DNA of 22,500 bases, from the NCBI GenBank assembly GCA_000320545.1, contig ADNK01003461.1, forward strand, positions 1 through 22,500. The letters run 5' to 3'. Source of the DNA: Bigelowiella natans CCMP2755 (lineage: Eukaryota > Cercozoa > Chlorarachniophyceae). The notes beneath the pieces are model-generated. The model searched no databases. It was not told the DNA's origin and saw only the letters and a list, made by a program, of their open reading frames with translations. Both the position numbers and the translations under genes were made by a program. Shown here piece after piece: positions 1 through 10,345 of this stretch (its first letter is position 1; the number at the start of each line of letters is the position of its first letter).

Positions 1-45
1 ATTCCCTTGCCAATTGGGAGGTTTGTTACTACTTACTCACTCGTA

Positions 46-99
46 TGTAGTAGTAGTAGGAGGAGGAGGAGGAGGAGGAGGAGGAGGAGGAGGAGAGAG
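46..99. repeat. (TAG)n-(GGA)n trinucleotide repeat
   Basis: Four TAG units run directly into about a dozen GGA/GAG units. It lies upstream of the Sec63-like exon and is probably intronic. Long open frames through it are produced by the repeat. Confidence 0.9.
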
Positions 100-315
100 T
101 TACGTGCACAGCCTATTTTCCAAAAAGCAAATCCGCATGAAAGAAGCATTCCCAGCGGGAAATACATCGTTGGGCGCGAAAATGCTCTCGCGAGCATGCT
201 CATTTCTCGATATTCTTCGATCTCCCAGAAAATACAGAATAGCCACCTAGATGTGGGCATTCGTGCACGGTTTTGCGCTTCTCCTGCTCTGCGCTCACGC
301 CTCTCATATGCCACC

Positions 316-344
316 GTCGTCGTCGTCATCATCATCATCATCAG
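316..344 (+). repeat. (CGT)n-(CAT)n tract ending in a 3' splice site
   Basis: CGT then CAT/TCA units lead directly into cag|GC. The tract would form the pyrimidine-rich end of the intron before the Sec63-like exon. Confidence 0.7.
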
Positions 345-598
345 GCACTGGGATCTTCAAGTTTCGGCTGCATTTAATCTCCAATACATACATGGGAGTC
401 GATATACAGCGCGATTTCGAGATCATCGTTGGCGAGAGGGATGAGGCGCAGGAGGGGGAGGAGGGAGAGGAGGATGACGAGCATGTGGAAGGAAGAGAGC
501 AGGTCTCGGGGTGGAAGGGTGGGGGGAGGGGGGAAGGGGAGGGAGGGGTGATGATGATGGCGGTGGTAGTAATGATGATGGTGGTGTGGAATGGGTAG
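345..598 (+). CDS. 3' terminal exon of a Sec63-domain protein (Brr2-like helicase or Sec63), 5' part outside or unresolved
   Basis: Seen: after a TCA-repeat tract ending in a cag acceptor at 342-344, a frame opens with GTGIFKFRLHLISNTYMGVD, then a QRDFEIIVGE strand and an acidic tail (EGEEGEEDDE), with stop TAG at 596-598. Known: the last strands of the Sec63 domain in Brr2/ASCC3-type helicases and in Sec63 carry an LMSDSYMGxDQEY-like motif followed by an acidic end. The LISNTYMGVD segment fits, with SNTY for SDSY. The last 30 or so residues are Gly, Met and Val coded by G-rich and ATG/GTG repeats, so the true end could be a donor near 504 (CAG|gtctcg). A possible preceding exon (about 112-157) reads KKQIRMKEAFPAG, like the preceding strand of the domain, but no canonical donor joins it in phase. 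Brr2-type and Sec63-type cannot be told apart from this fragment. Confidence 0.5.
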
Positions 599-2098
599 CT
601 TCTGAGAGTTGATGTAGCTAAATTGCTCTGTTGTTGGTTGCTGAGTTGGCGCTGTCGTACATCGGTGTTCGCCGCGTTATATCGCAAGCAGTCATCATCA
701 TCAAACACCACCTGCCATCAACCCATCCTCCACTATTGAAGACAAGCCGTAAACAACTCTCCGCCCTTCCCCTCCCTTCCCCCTTCCCCCTCAGAGCTTC
801 CTGGAGGGTCTCCTCGCGTATGAGGATGGCGCGTGGGGGCCATGGTACTACCTATGGTATCCGAATCTGTGTGCTCTTGTTGTAGATATGATAGCGTTGG
901 CGCTTCTTGCAATGTTCATCTTCAACTTCTTATTCTCGCGCGGATACTGGCAAGATTACGTCTCCCCGTGATCGAGGTAGTGTGTGTGAGGAGGGCGGTG
1001 GGGTTACCCGATGTGCTATTTTCGGGTCCTTTATTCACCCGCATCTTGTTTGTTGTGTTGGAACTTTCCGGAGAAGTTGAGGTGGGGGGGGGGCGGGGGG
1101 GGTCGTGACCGTGCGAAAACAGCGTGGATTTCCTTTCATGTACATTTCACCAAAAAAGCGATTATTCACATACTCCTATTTGCGTCCGATGTCGTCGCTT
1201 TTGCTGGTAGATGGTGGGCAATTCCACGGTGTTCAATCAAGGATTTTCCAAGCTACAATCGTTGTTTGGGGTGCCCGAAGATGCCTCTGGTCTCGAAGAT
1301 GAGCTCTAGTGGTAGAGCATTGCAGTCGGGGATTTTTGGTGGTGGTGGGGGGGGGGGAGAACGGCTGCCACCTGCATCGCAGCTAGCAAAAGGCTTTTGT
1401 GTTATCATTGTGTTTACATCATGTGATCGTGAGTGTGTGTATCACCGTGCTGCTGCTGCTGAAAACAAAATCTGGCACATGAACATTGAGAATTGATCAA
1501 ATAGCATGGTAGTCAGATCTGTTGTGTGCTTTGCTAGTTTGCTGCCTACGCTATGCTAGTATGTGGCACGGCGCAATGACATTCACTTGCAGCTTCAACT
1601 GCTATGCTGCTGCTGCGCATGCATACCTAGACATTGCCAGCTTTTTGACGCTCAAGCCACAACCATTCCAGCATTGCTGTTCGATCACCACTACTGACAC
1701 GACCGTGCATGTTTGCAGTGCACTCTAGCACTGCGTCTAATGACTAGTTAGTTTAGGACAATCAGACGCTACACATTATTGTAACCATGCTTGTGATCGC
1801 GCAAGTGATGCCTTCACGTTTGTGCAGTATAACACTGCTTCTATGACATAGGCGCGTTACGCATGTGCGCAACATCTATGTACACCAGCATGGCATGCTA
1901 CATACATTAAATACATCACATGCGCATACGCGTCTGACTAGGCTGCATCGTAGGTGCATTATAAGCGTGTAGACAAGATGCGCGCAATCTGCCGTAGCTA
2001 ATGATTATAATATAATGATCCACGTGACATAATGGCGTGACTAATCATTGCAAGAGATCTATGCTATTCTTGAAGAATGATAGCTACCGCCCGTCTTG
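599..2098. other. Intergenic region without a recognised gene
   Basis: This 1.5-kb stretch holds short, low-complexity frames, G-runs (about 1082-1104 and 1345-1360) and scattered CA/TG-rich sequence. I found no protein family and no phase-consistent exon pair. It should contain the 3' UTRs of the Sec63-like gene (from the left) and of the PPR gene (from the right), which converge here. Confidence 0.6.
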
Positions 2099-3931
2099 TC
2101 AGCAGTTTCTTAGCCAAGCCTCCATCTCCACCGCCGGCACCGCGATTAAATCCTCCGAAATGGCGAAGATTTCAGTATCAGCGCTAACTTCATTTTTGAT
2201 CGTTCTCTCAATCGTCCGACTCCCTATTATGCCATGCATGTGTTGCGGGTGTGATTTCAGCGGAACATCCGGGCGAGTGAAGTAGATCTTCAAATCCCTG
2301 ATATTATCACTCTCTCCCCCCTCTTCTTCCCACGATCTCCGGATCTCACGTAGAGCTTGGATAATTGCGCATGATCCAACAAGCGCGTCCCAACCTGTCA
2401 CATCGACTTCCCAATCTTCTCTATCCCTCCAGTGATTCCGAAGGCCCTTCTGACAAATAAGGTCGTAGACCTCTGCTCGGCCGCTCTCCCCGTCATGTAT
2501 GCGCCGCATTCGCAGTATGACCCGAAGAACTTCATCGTCTACCTCGCTGGCGTCCTGAACCTTGCTCAGAAACGAGTCAACAAGGCTGATGGCTTCTTCA
2601 AAGAGCCCGACATCGTGCTTAAGGAGGATGACGTGGCGGAACGTTTCCGCATTCGGTATGAGGCCTCTCTCCCTCTCCTGCGCCCTCATCGTGTCCTCGA
2701 ACAAGGCGATACCCTTGGAATGCTTCACGGCCTTACGGCACATATCTAGCGCGTTGTTATAGAGCCGAAGCTCTCTAGGATGCATTTCCTGCTGCGTGTT
2801 TGCAAGGGTGAATTCCCCCAGAGTTTTCAAGACCCCGTCGATGTCTCTGATGTTGGCGTATCCGTTCATCATAACTCGGTAGGTATCGAAATCTCTCCGA
2901 TCCTTAAGCTTCGCGAAAAGAGACTCCATCTGCTCCTTCTTCCCGCAGGTGCCAACAACGTCCAGCAGGGCGTTTGCCACTTTGGTATGCTCGGAGAGCT
3001 CGTCCTCCCAAAGCTTCTGGCGCACCAGAAAGGCAGCGCGCCAGTCTCTCATCCGCCGGCAGACCTGCATCAGTGCGATGTACGTCTCGATCGTTCTCTC
3101 CACCCCATTCGCTTTCATCATTTCCACGAGCTGGATGCCCTGTTCCACCGTCTCCGCGCACAGAATAGTCACATCCCAGTACCTCGAGTTTGTCGGCAGA
3201 GTAACGTTCATCATCTCTGTAGCGAGCTGCCTGGCGAGGGCTGCACCGTCGGGGCCGTCGCTAAACTTTAAAACCAACTTCACGACACGTCTGTAAGCCT
3301 CTAACTTCGTGGTTGTTTCTCCGCTTTGCTTGATCGTATCTAAGACGCGGAACGCTATCGCTAGTCGGCTCTTCCGGTCTTCACCTGTAATCGATACCCT
3401 TCCACGCGCGAGGGATTCCAGTAGAGAGCGTGCCGCCGGCGCTCGGATTCCCTCGTTGCACCACCTACTCGCATGCTCAAACACCAAATAGCCAGCATCG
3501 AAGTTTGAAACCTGCTTGCACAGCCTGATAGCCTCTGTATACTGTTCCTGGGAAAGGGGGTGCGTCAGTTTCTCGAGGATGTCCCCAACGCGCACTTCTA
3601 TCGCCTTCTCGTCGGCCTTCGCGGTCTCTGGTCGACCCATTCCATTATTCTTCGAATCTGAACATAGAACCCCGTCGAGGTAGTCCAATAGCTCTCCCCT
3701 CGGCTCTTTTAATTTACCTTCAGAGCTCACTTGCTCCGCTGTTGAGGCGGAGGATCTTGTTACCACCGCCAACGGCCGCATGACGTCCAAGCGATGGCCT
3801 CGGTGGCAGCAACGTAGAGGAGGTGGAAGCTTCATACTACGGAATGAAATAGGACGTAGTATATTTTGCCATAGCCCCCTTGCCCTCCTGCTGCCCCTCC
3901 ACATCGTCGACAGGGGGTGGGCACCACTCAC
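2099..3931 (-). CDS. Pentatricopeptide repeat protein with a degenerate Smr-like C-terminus, probably organellar
   Basis: An uninterrupted 610-residue frame. The N-terminus (about residues 1-60) is rich in Arg and Ser and poor in acid (WRGSRRARGLWQNILRPISF), as expected for a mitochondrial or plastid transit peptide. Residues about 250-455 contain helix pairs spaced like PPR units, for example TYIALMQVCRRMRDWRAAF, TYRVMMNGYANIRDIDGVL and LYNNALDMCRKAVKHSKGIA. After about residue 505 the chain resembles an Smr fold: WEVDVTGWDALVGSCAIIQA for the usual DLHG strand-helix, then LKIYFTRP for the LxIITG strand, and a final EAWL helix. The DLHG and TGKG signature residues are missing. PPR proteins bind organellar RNA by sequence; the RNA target cannot be predicted because the repeats are too divergent. 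The first Met is used as start; the next Met (residue 10) would also leave a targeting-like N-terminus. It is intronless, unlike the KH and ERF4-like genes nearby. Confidence 0.85.
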   Translation of the reverse strand: MSGAHPLSTMWRGSRRARGLWQNILRPISFRSMKLPPPLRCCHRGHRLDVMRPLAVVTRSSASTAEQVSSEGKLKEPRGELLDYLDGVLCSDSKNNGMGRPETAKADEKAIEVRVGDILEKLTHPLSQEQYTEAIRLCKQVSNFDAGYLVFEHASRWCNEGIRAPAARSLLESLARGRVSITGEDRKSRLAIAFRVLDTIKQSGETTTKLEAYRRVVKLVLKFSDGPDGAALARQLATEMMNVTLPTNSRYWDVTILCAETVEQGIQLVEMMKANGVERTIETYIALMQVCRRMRDWRAAFLVRQKLWEDELSEHTKVANALLDVVGTCGKKEQMESLFAKLKDRRDFDTYRVMMNGYANIRDIDGVLKTLGEFTLANTQQEMHPRELRLYNNALDMCRKAVKHSKGIALFEDTMRAQERERGLIPNAETFRHVILLKHDVGLFEEAISLVDSFLSKVQDASEVDDEVLRVILRMRRIHDGESGRAEVYDLICQKGLRNHWRDREDWEVDVTGWDALVGSCAIIQALREIRRSWEEEGGESDNIRDLKIYFTRPDVPLKSHPQHMHGIIGSRTIERTIKNEVSADTEIFAISEDLIAVPAVEMEAWLRNC

Positions 3932-4647
3932 TAGCCAATTCCTACTCGTGGATATTTGAATTATATGTAGGTAATTTGACCATACATTTTAGCCTAAAAT
4001 ACTGATTTAACAACAACATTAACAACCTTCTCAACTCACGACAGCTTCGAAGCTGTTGTGATATTCCTGGGTGTATATTTTGACTAGCTCCATATCTGAA
4101 AGGCCTCTCGAACACGTAGAAATGTCGACGGTTGGCGTTGTCGTAGTCCTCAAATCCATGTCATCGTGCTGATGTGATCTGTCTCAGAGAGGCGTTTCCT
4201 CGAGAAGTATGTCGTAATAGAAGAATACATGCGATTTCCACTATACCCTGCAACTTTGCACGAACTAACTCGGTAAACTATTCAGATCTAAAATCGACAA
4301 AAAGCCTAGTATCGCCTCTTATTTTGAATTTTAATTTCTTTATTTTATTGTCGCTTTTATAAATTAAATCGCATTCTTATAAATTATAATGCATTTAACT
4401 CCTCCTCTGATCTGCTACCCTTTGTTCAGTTACGACTAACGAGAAACCGAGAGGCTTGCACCCCACACCCGCTCTCTAAATCTCAGCCAACGTAGCAGCG
4501 AGATTACCCTCACAATCGTTCGGGGGTCGCGTTGGAGGGTTGGGGATTGACACGTAGGTATAATTAAAAAAAGAGCCGAAGATTGGGGAGCTTTGGCAGT
4601 TTTAAGTTGCTTCAAGCTGTCTGATCGTTTCGCTGTGGAGAAGAACG
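3932..4647. promoter_or_regulatory. Divergent intergenic region between the PPR and giant ARM genes
   Basis: About 716 bp separates the start codons of two genes pointing away from each other, so it should carry both promoters and 5' UTRs. It is AT-rich in the middle (4260-4420), with two TATAAATT-like strings near 4357 and 4377. No further coding frame of note was seen. Confidence 0.55.
4041..4056. promoter_or_regulatory. Perfect 16-bp palindrome in the divergent promoter region
   Basis: ACAGCTTCGAAGCTGT is its own reverse complement. It lies 110 bp from the PPR start codon and about 590 bp from the ARM start codon. A dimeric transcription-factor site is possible; function is inferred only from symmetry and position. 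Confidence 0.35.
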
Positions 4648-6655
4648 ATGACAGATGTGAAGGAAAACACAGATAGCGCCGGAAAGGATACAAAGCACTC
4701 CACGGCAGATACTAAGCATGGGTGATTCAATCTAAAAATGTTTATTGTGGTGTATTTCTTTGTTTGCCTGCTCCAGGGAACGTATCTCTCTTCTATGCTC
4801 ATTCATTTTCTTCTACTTCTCCTCACCACAGGGGGGATGCTGGCAAGGGCGGCGACGACATGAAAAACATGTAGGCTCCTAAATCAACAGCTTTTTTTTC
4901 AAGATATGCAAACCCGTACTGAATTTTGTTTCGGTGATAAGGGAGAACAAAGCTCTGACAAAACACGAGGGTGGCGACGACGAGGAGGAGCCCGATGAAG
5001 ACGCAGGGCTAGAGATTGATGACGTGATTAATTTTTCAAAACACACGCACGAATGATCACATGTGCCAGTGTATATTACTCGATTTTTTACTGAAGTTTT
5101 ATCACCTATCATACCTTTGAAGCTGCCCCTTCCCCTCATCCTTATCCATCCCAGCACACATCAAAGGAGTATTCTCTAATCCCACTATCGATTAACCCCA
5201 AAAAAATTCCCTATTCTCCAGGTCGCAGAGGACGCGGACGGGATATATGAAGACCCCGAAGAAGCGGAGGATATCGATCCTAAGAAAATAGCAGCGATGA
5301 TGTACAAAGCTCTCGATAAAAAGGAGCTCAAGCCAGACCTGATCTTAGCGCCATTCCCTATGACCAATGATGGCTTCGGAAACGCCGAGGGCAAAGATAT
5401 TATCCCGCTCAAGATGTTGATTAGATTAGGAGCCTATGATAGATTGAAAAAGGATAAGCGCCAGGCTGCGCAAGGATTTGCTCTGTTTTCAATGACCCCG
5501 GGCGGCCAAGATGAGATCATGCACTACAAAGCCAACCAAGGTATGAATCCCTCTGCCCCTGCCTTGTTGAGCGCTACTTCTAAAGGCAAGCGCGATCTGT
5601 CGATCTTGCTTGACCCACAGTGTCTCTATTCACATGCAACCAGTGAACGTTCGCACAAGACACATTTACATCACTTCCAGTCGAAACAAACACTGGCTAA
5701 TTAATCCCGGTATTGATGCATTTGGCAGGTATTCGGTGTCTCTTTGAAGGCCTCGTGTACCAGGATCATATCGTACAGCTTTACAGCGCTGTCGCACTGG
5801 CAAACATCGCATCCAACCTCATTCACCGGAAGAAGCTGGTGCAGGCAGGAATCATGGAACGCGCTTTTAGAGTTGCAAGCAACAAGGAGCTCGAGGACGA
5901 ATGTAGAATATCAGCTCTTTGCTGTCTGTCGCACCTTGCTGCGACACCGGAAATGCACCACCTTTTCCACCCTTTTGTTCCCAGACTGATGGGCTATCTC
6001 GAGGAGCCAGCGATCCTATTCGTGCAGAACACGGCTGTGATCCTGCACAATCTCAGCTGCAACCGAGCCATGTGGCTCACGTTGATGAATAACCGGGTCA
6101 TCACTGCGACGGGGAAGATGCTGTCCTCGCAGAGCGCCAACATCCAGGCGCAGCTGCACATGCTGCGGATCCTCGAGAACATAGGGATTGAAGACAAGAT
6201 CCGCGTCGAGATATCAAAATCGGGGATTTTGGAGGTCACGACGGAGCTCATGCAAGTGACAACTAGCGCAAATCTTCGCACGGAGCTCATCTTCCTCTAC
6301 TCGATTCTCACCGCGAGCCGGGTTTCGCACTCCTTCCTCATGACGACCCCGAACTCGCTCAAAACCATCCTCATGCTGCTCGAGGACAACGCGGCGATTT
6401 CGGAGAAGATGCTGTACTTCGCCACGTCCGTCGTCGCAAACATCTGTGCCAACTCAGACTACCAAGCAAATGTCATTGAGGAGGGGGGGTTAAACCTCCT
6501 CATCAAGCTGCTAGAGCGGCCGACGTTGCACATAAACACCTGTATTCAGACGCTGCGTGCTCTTTCCGGGATGGCCACCGCGCGGAAGATCCATAACGTG
6601 CTGCTGAAGAAAGACACATTCGAGCTGGCTCTACCATGTCTGCATATTATTCATA

Positions 6656-6741
<86 letters not shown>

Positions 6742-6801
6742 CGAATTTCGTTATCAAATAGAATAAATACGGTGTTCGGCTTTTTGAAAGTGTATGTGGG
6801 G

Positions 6802-6845
<44 letters not shown>

Positions 6846-9800
6846 AGGGGGCGGGAGAGACAACTGGAGATTGCGTATGTTAGAGCGCAAATGGTATCTG
6901 GACACAGAAACTAAAACAAGAATTTTCGAATTTATTTATTTTTCCAACCCAAAACAGGCACGGTCTCTAGTGTGCTCCTTTGCCAGCAGTTCGCGTGTTG
7001 TTTGGTTGCATTCTTCTCGGAGCACGTGCACGTTTGTCAGCGCCTGGCCGAGCCGACCTACTGTGGGCGTTTCCTCAAGATCGCCTCACAGCCGCACACG
7101 CCGATGCACACTATTCGATACACCCTCCTCATCTTAGCGAACATCGCCTCCGCGCAGGTGAATCACCGCGTGGTGATGGAAGCCATCGACAACATGAACC
7201 AGATCAAGTTCATTGACATTCTCAACAACAGCGACCACATGGTGCTGCACAACTACTCGCTCTTCATCGCAAACCTCTCCACGAGCAAGGAGAACCAGAC
7301 GCGGCTCTCGAAGCCTAAGCTTCTGGCTAAGATGCGCCCGCTCATGAGCCAGCCGCAGAAGAAAACCGTCTATAACGTCATGTGCTATCTCGCCAACATC
7401 TCCGCTCTCCCGGAGAACCGACAGCCTATCATGGACGTGATGGGGGAGGCTGTTGTCGGGTTTATAGATCTCCTCGAGCCTGAATATGAGCTCGTGACCG
7501 CGCGCACGCTTCTGAACCTCTCCTACAATCGATACTGCAAGAAGATGTTCATGGGACCTTTGCGGGACAAGTTCGGTGTGATGACGAAAGCCCTTGCAGC
7601 TGCCTCGACGGTGCAGGTGAGGCGGATGACCGTGATGATGCTCGCGAACATCTCCCACGAGGAGGCCGTGCGGCACATGCTCTTGGAGCGGCCGTACATC
7701 GACGTCATCTTGTCCTCCCTCTACAACGACGTGAAGCAGCAGGAGAGCGCGCTGCTGTCCTGCATCAACATCACCTCCAGCAAGGCCTCGGTTCGGAAGC
7801 TGAACAAGATGCACTTCGTCACGCAGCTGAGCGCGTGCCTGTCCTCCCCCCACGCCACCTGCCGCATCGAGAGCTATATATGCCTCGCGCATTTCGCCGA
7901 GCATGAGCTGGCGCATGTGGATTTGATGGAAGTGAACCTCGTGCAGTTCTTCCTCAACTTATGCGTGAAGCAGGCCGTAGGGCCGGGGATCATCGAGAAG
8001 CGCGTCTGTCTCTTAGCCGTGTGCAACTTCTGCCGCCACCAGACGAACCATCGCTACCTCACAAACACGGGCGTCCTGCTCACGAAGGGCATCATCGAGT
8101 GCTTCGATGGCGCCACGGATGAGCACACGATGCTCTACGGCGCGCAAACGCTCTCGAATCTGGCCACGACGATGGCGCAGAACCAGATGTTCTCCGACAC
8201 CCTGTTCCTGCAGAAGCTCATCAAGCTCTCGCACGCCTGCAAGGACTACCAAACGAAGCACTTCCTCCTCATAACGCTCCGTAGCCTGGCCCGACACCGC
8301 GCCTACGGCCTCAAATTCCTGGAAACAAACATGGCAGCTTACCTCGTCACGGAGATGAACGCCCCGCTACCCGCCGACTGCGCAGCGGACTCCAAGGAAG
8401 GCCGGGCAAGGCGTAAGATGTATCTCGAGCTCGTAAGATACCAAATCATGCATATCGTCTTCAACCTCTCCCTCAGCGGCGCGTTCTCCATCGATTTAGT
8501 GCGCAAGGGGGCGGTCCCAGCACTCATCACGGTGCTGAACAAGCCGGCGACGCCCGCGAATATCTGCGTCCTGACGGCGAAAACTCTGGCCAACTTCGGC
8601 TCGAGCGGCGAGTATGCATCCGTGCGTGGCCTCATGGAGCGCGGCGCCGCCGGGCTCGATTGCATCCTCAAGTACTTCGAGAACCTGAAAAACCAAGCTC
8701 TGGAAGCCATTGCGCAGAAGAAAAAGGAGGCGCGGATGTTCGCGAAGACCGGCGCGCGGCTGCCGCCGAAGAAGATTGACCCAAGCGCATCAACAATACC
8801 CGGCCTCACCGTTGGAGAGCTGGAGGTGCTGCAGGCCATTGGGTGGTGCTATGCGAGCTTAGTGGCCGACCCAGAGAACCAGAAAGAGGTATTCCGGTGG
8901 TTAGGAATGAAGCGCTCGTTAGAGTCTATTCGCAACTTCTTGACCTGCCCTATCTCCGAGCTGCAAACAGCTGGCGGTTGGGTCATCGCGACAATCACCT
9001 CGAAGCCGCACCAGGGCGGAGCGCCCATGATCTCGATGTACCCCGAGATCATCAACACGCTGGCCAAGCTGGTCAACGACCCTGACACGAAGCAAGCCGT
9101 CTCGAAGTACTGCATGCACGCGCTCTCGAGCATCAGCTACAACCCCAAGGACCACAAGGACCTCCTTGCGCGCGCTAAGAAGGTTTTCGAGGGACTCCAA
9201 AAGTCCGCTGCGGCGATGATCAAGGCGGCTGACTCGAAGAACGAAGCTGGCATCAAGACTGTTCGTCAGATGGCCCTTATGATATCAAACTTGGCCTCGA
9301 ACGACGAAAACCACACGTTCCTTCAGACGCAGCTCCCGCTCACGCGGGTTGAGGCGATGGGCGGCGTCGCCGACGATGAAACCAAGATGTTTACAGCGAG
9401 CATCCTGAGCGGCTACGCGGTAAATCTGGAGATGGCGGAGATGGTGGTCAACGCGAAGAGCTTCATCCCTTTGCTCAATCGTATTGCAATGACAACGGTG
9501 AACCCAGAGACACATCGCGTCATTGCTGCCGCTTTCTGCTCGCTGAGCGGCTACAGCCATCTCATCAATCAGTGCTTGAATCAGCAGATCCTCACCGGCC
9601 TCGTGTACCTCGGCTTGTCCTCCGACATCAAGATGCAGGCGTACACCGTGACGTGCTTGTGTCGTTTGCTCTCTGCAAACACCTCGAAAGACTACGCGGA
9701 TACGTTCTCTAGCCCGCTGCAACAAGTCCTCGATCATGAGAAGGGCGCACACGCCATTTGGAACCTTCTCATGTCGGAGAGCATGTACGTCGCGTGGGAG

Positions 9801-10300
9801 ACCGTCCGGTTGCTGACGCTCCTCATCCAGCATGAGCGCGCGCCGAAGGTCCTCGCCGACGTGCAGCTCTTCCGCAAGGTGCTCAAGCTCGGCCTCGACA
9901 GCATCCCCACCCCCGGCAAGAAGAAGAAGAAGAAAAAGAAGAAGAAGAAGAAAAAGGAGGAGGAGAAGAAGAAGAAGGAGGAGGAGGAGAAGAAGAAGAA
10001 GGGAGAGGAGAAGAAGGATGACACTGACAACCCATTCGAAGCCAAGGAGGAAATCGATAAGACCACGTGGTGGTGGAAGCCGGCAGAGGACGCGCCGCAC
10101 GAGTGAGTAGCGAGCTGCTAACGCAGAAGAAAAAGAAGAAAAGAAGAATGACTAATCTACTGATATTATGTATATAGTTGTGCGTGTGTGTATGTGTGTG
10201 TGTGTGCGTGCGTGCGTTGTTTGTTTAGATATGATTACCATTGAGAAACATCCGAATCGGCATTTAGCTAATCTCTCTCCCTCTCCCTCTCCCTCTCTCT

Positions 10301-10345
<45 letters not shown>

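Larger units (their letters stand above)
6638..6957 (+). other. ARM-gene intron made largely of (TA)n and (GA)n
   Basis: The 320-nt intron joins T|gtctgc to ccaaaacag|GC in phase 1. The donor is unusual, but it is the only in-phase GT before the stop at 6658. The inside holds about 78 bp of (TA)n and about 38 bp of (GA)n. Confidence 0.7.

Noticed and set aside
7-711. Several open frames with Arg, Gly, Leu, Asp or Ser runs on both strands
   Set aside because: They are translations of GGA and TCA repeats. Only the 345-598 part of the plus-strand frame has family-like sequence.
1296-1335. tRNA-like D-arm (GCTCTAGTGGTAGAGC)
   Set aside because: The D-stem and loop look canonical, but there is no pairing anticodon stem, no T-arm and no acceptor stem around it.
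7134-7916. Long minus-strand open frame opposite the ARM exon, and similar frames at 8339-8839, 9285-10100 and 10926-11804
   Set aside because: They are antisense to GC-biased ARM coding sequence and show no family features, while the plus frame has clear ARM repeats.
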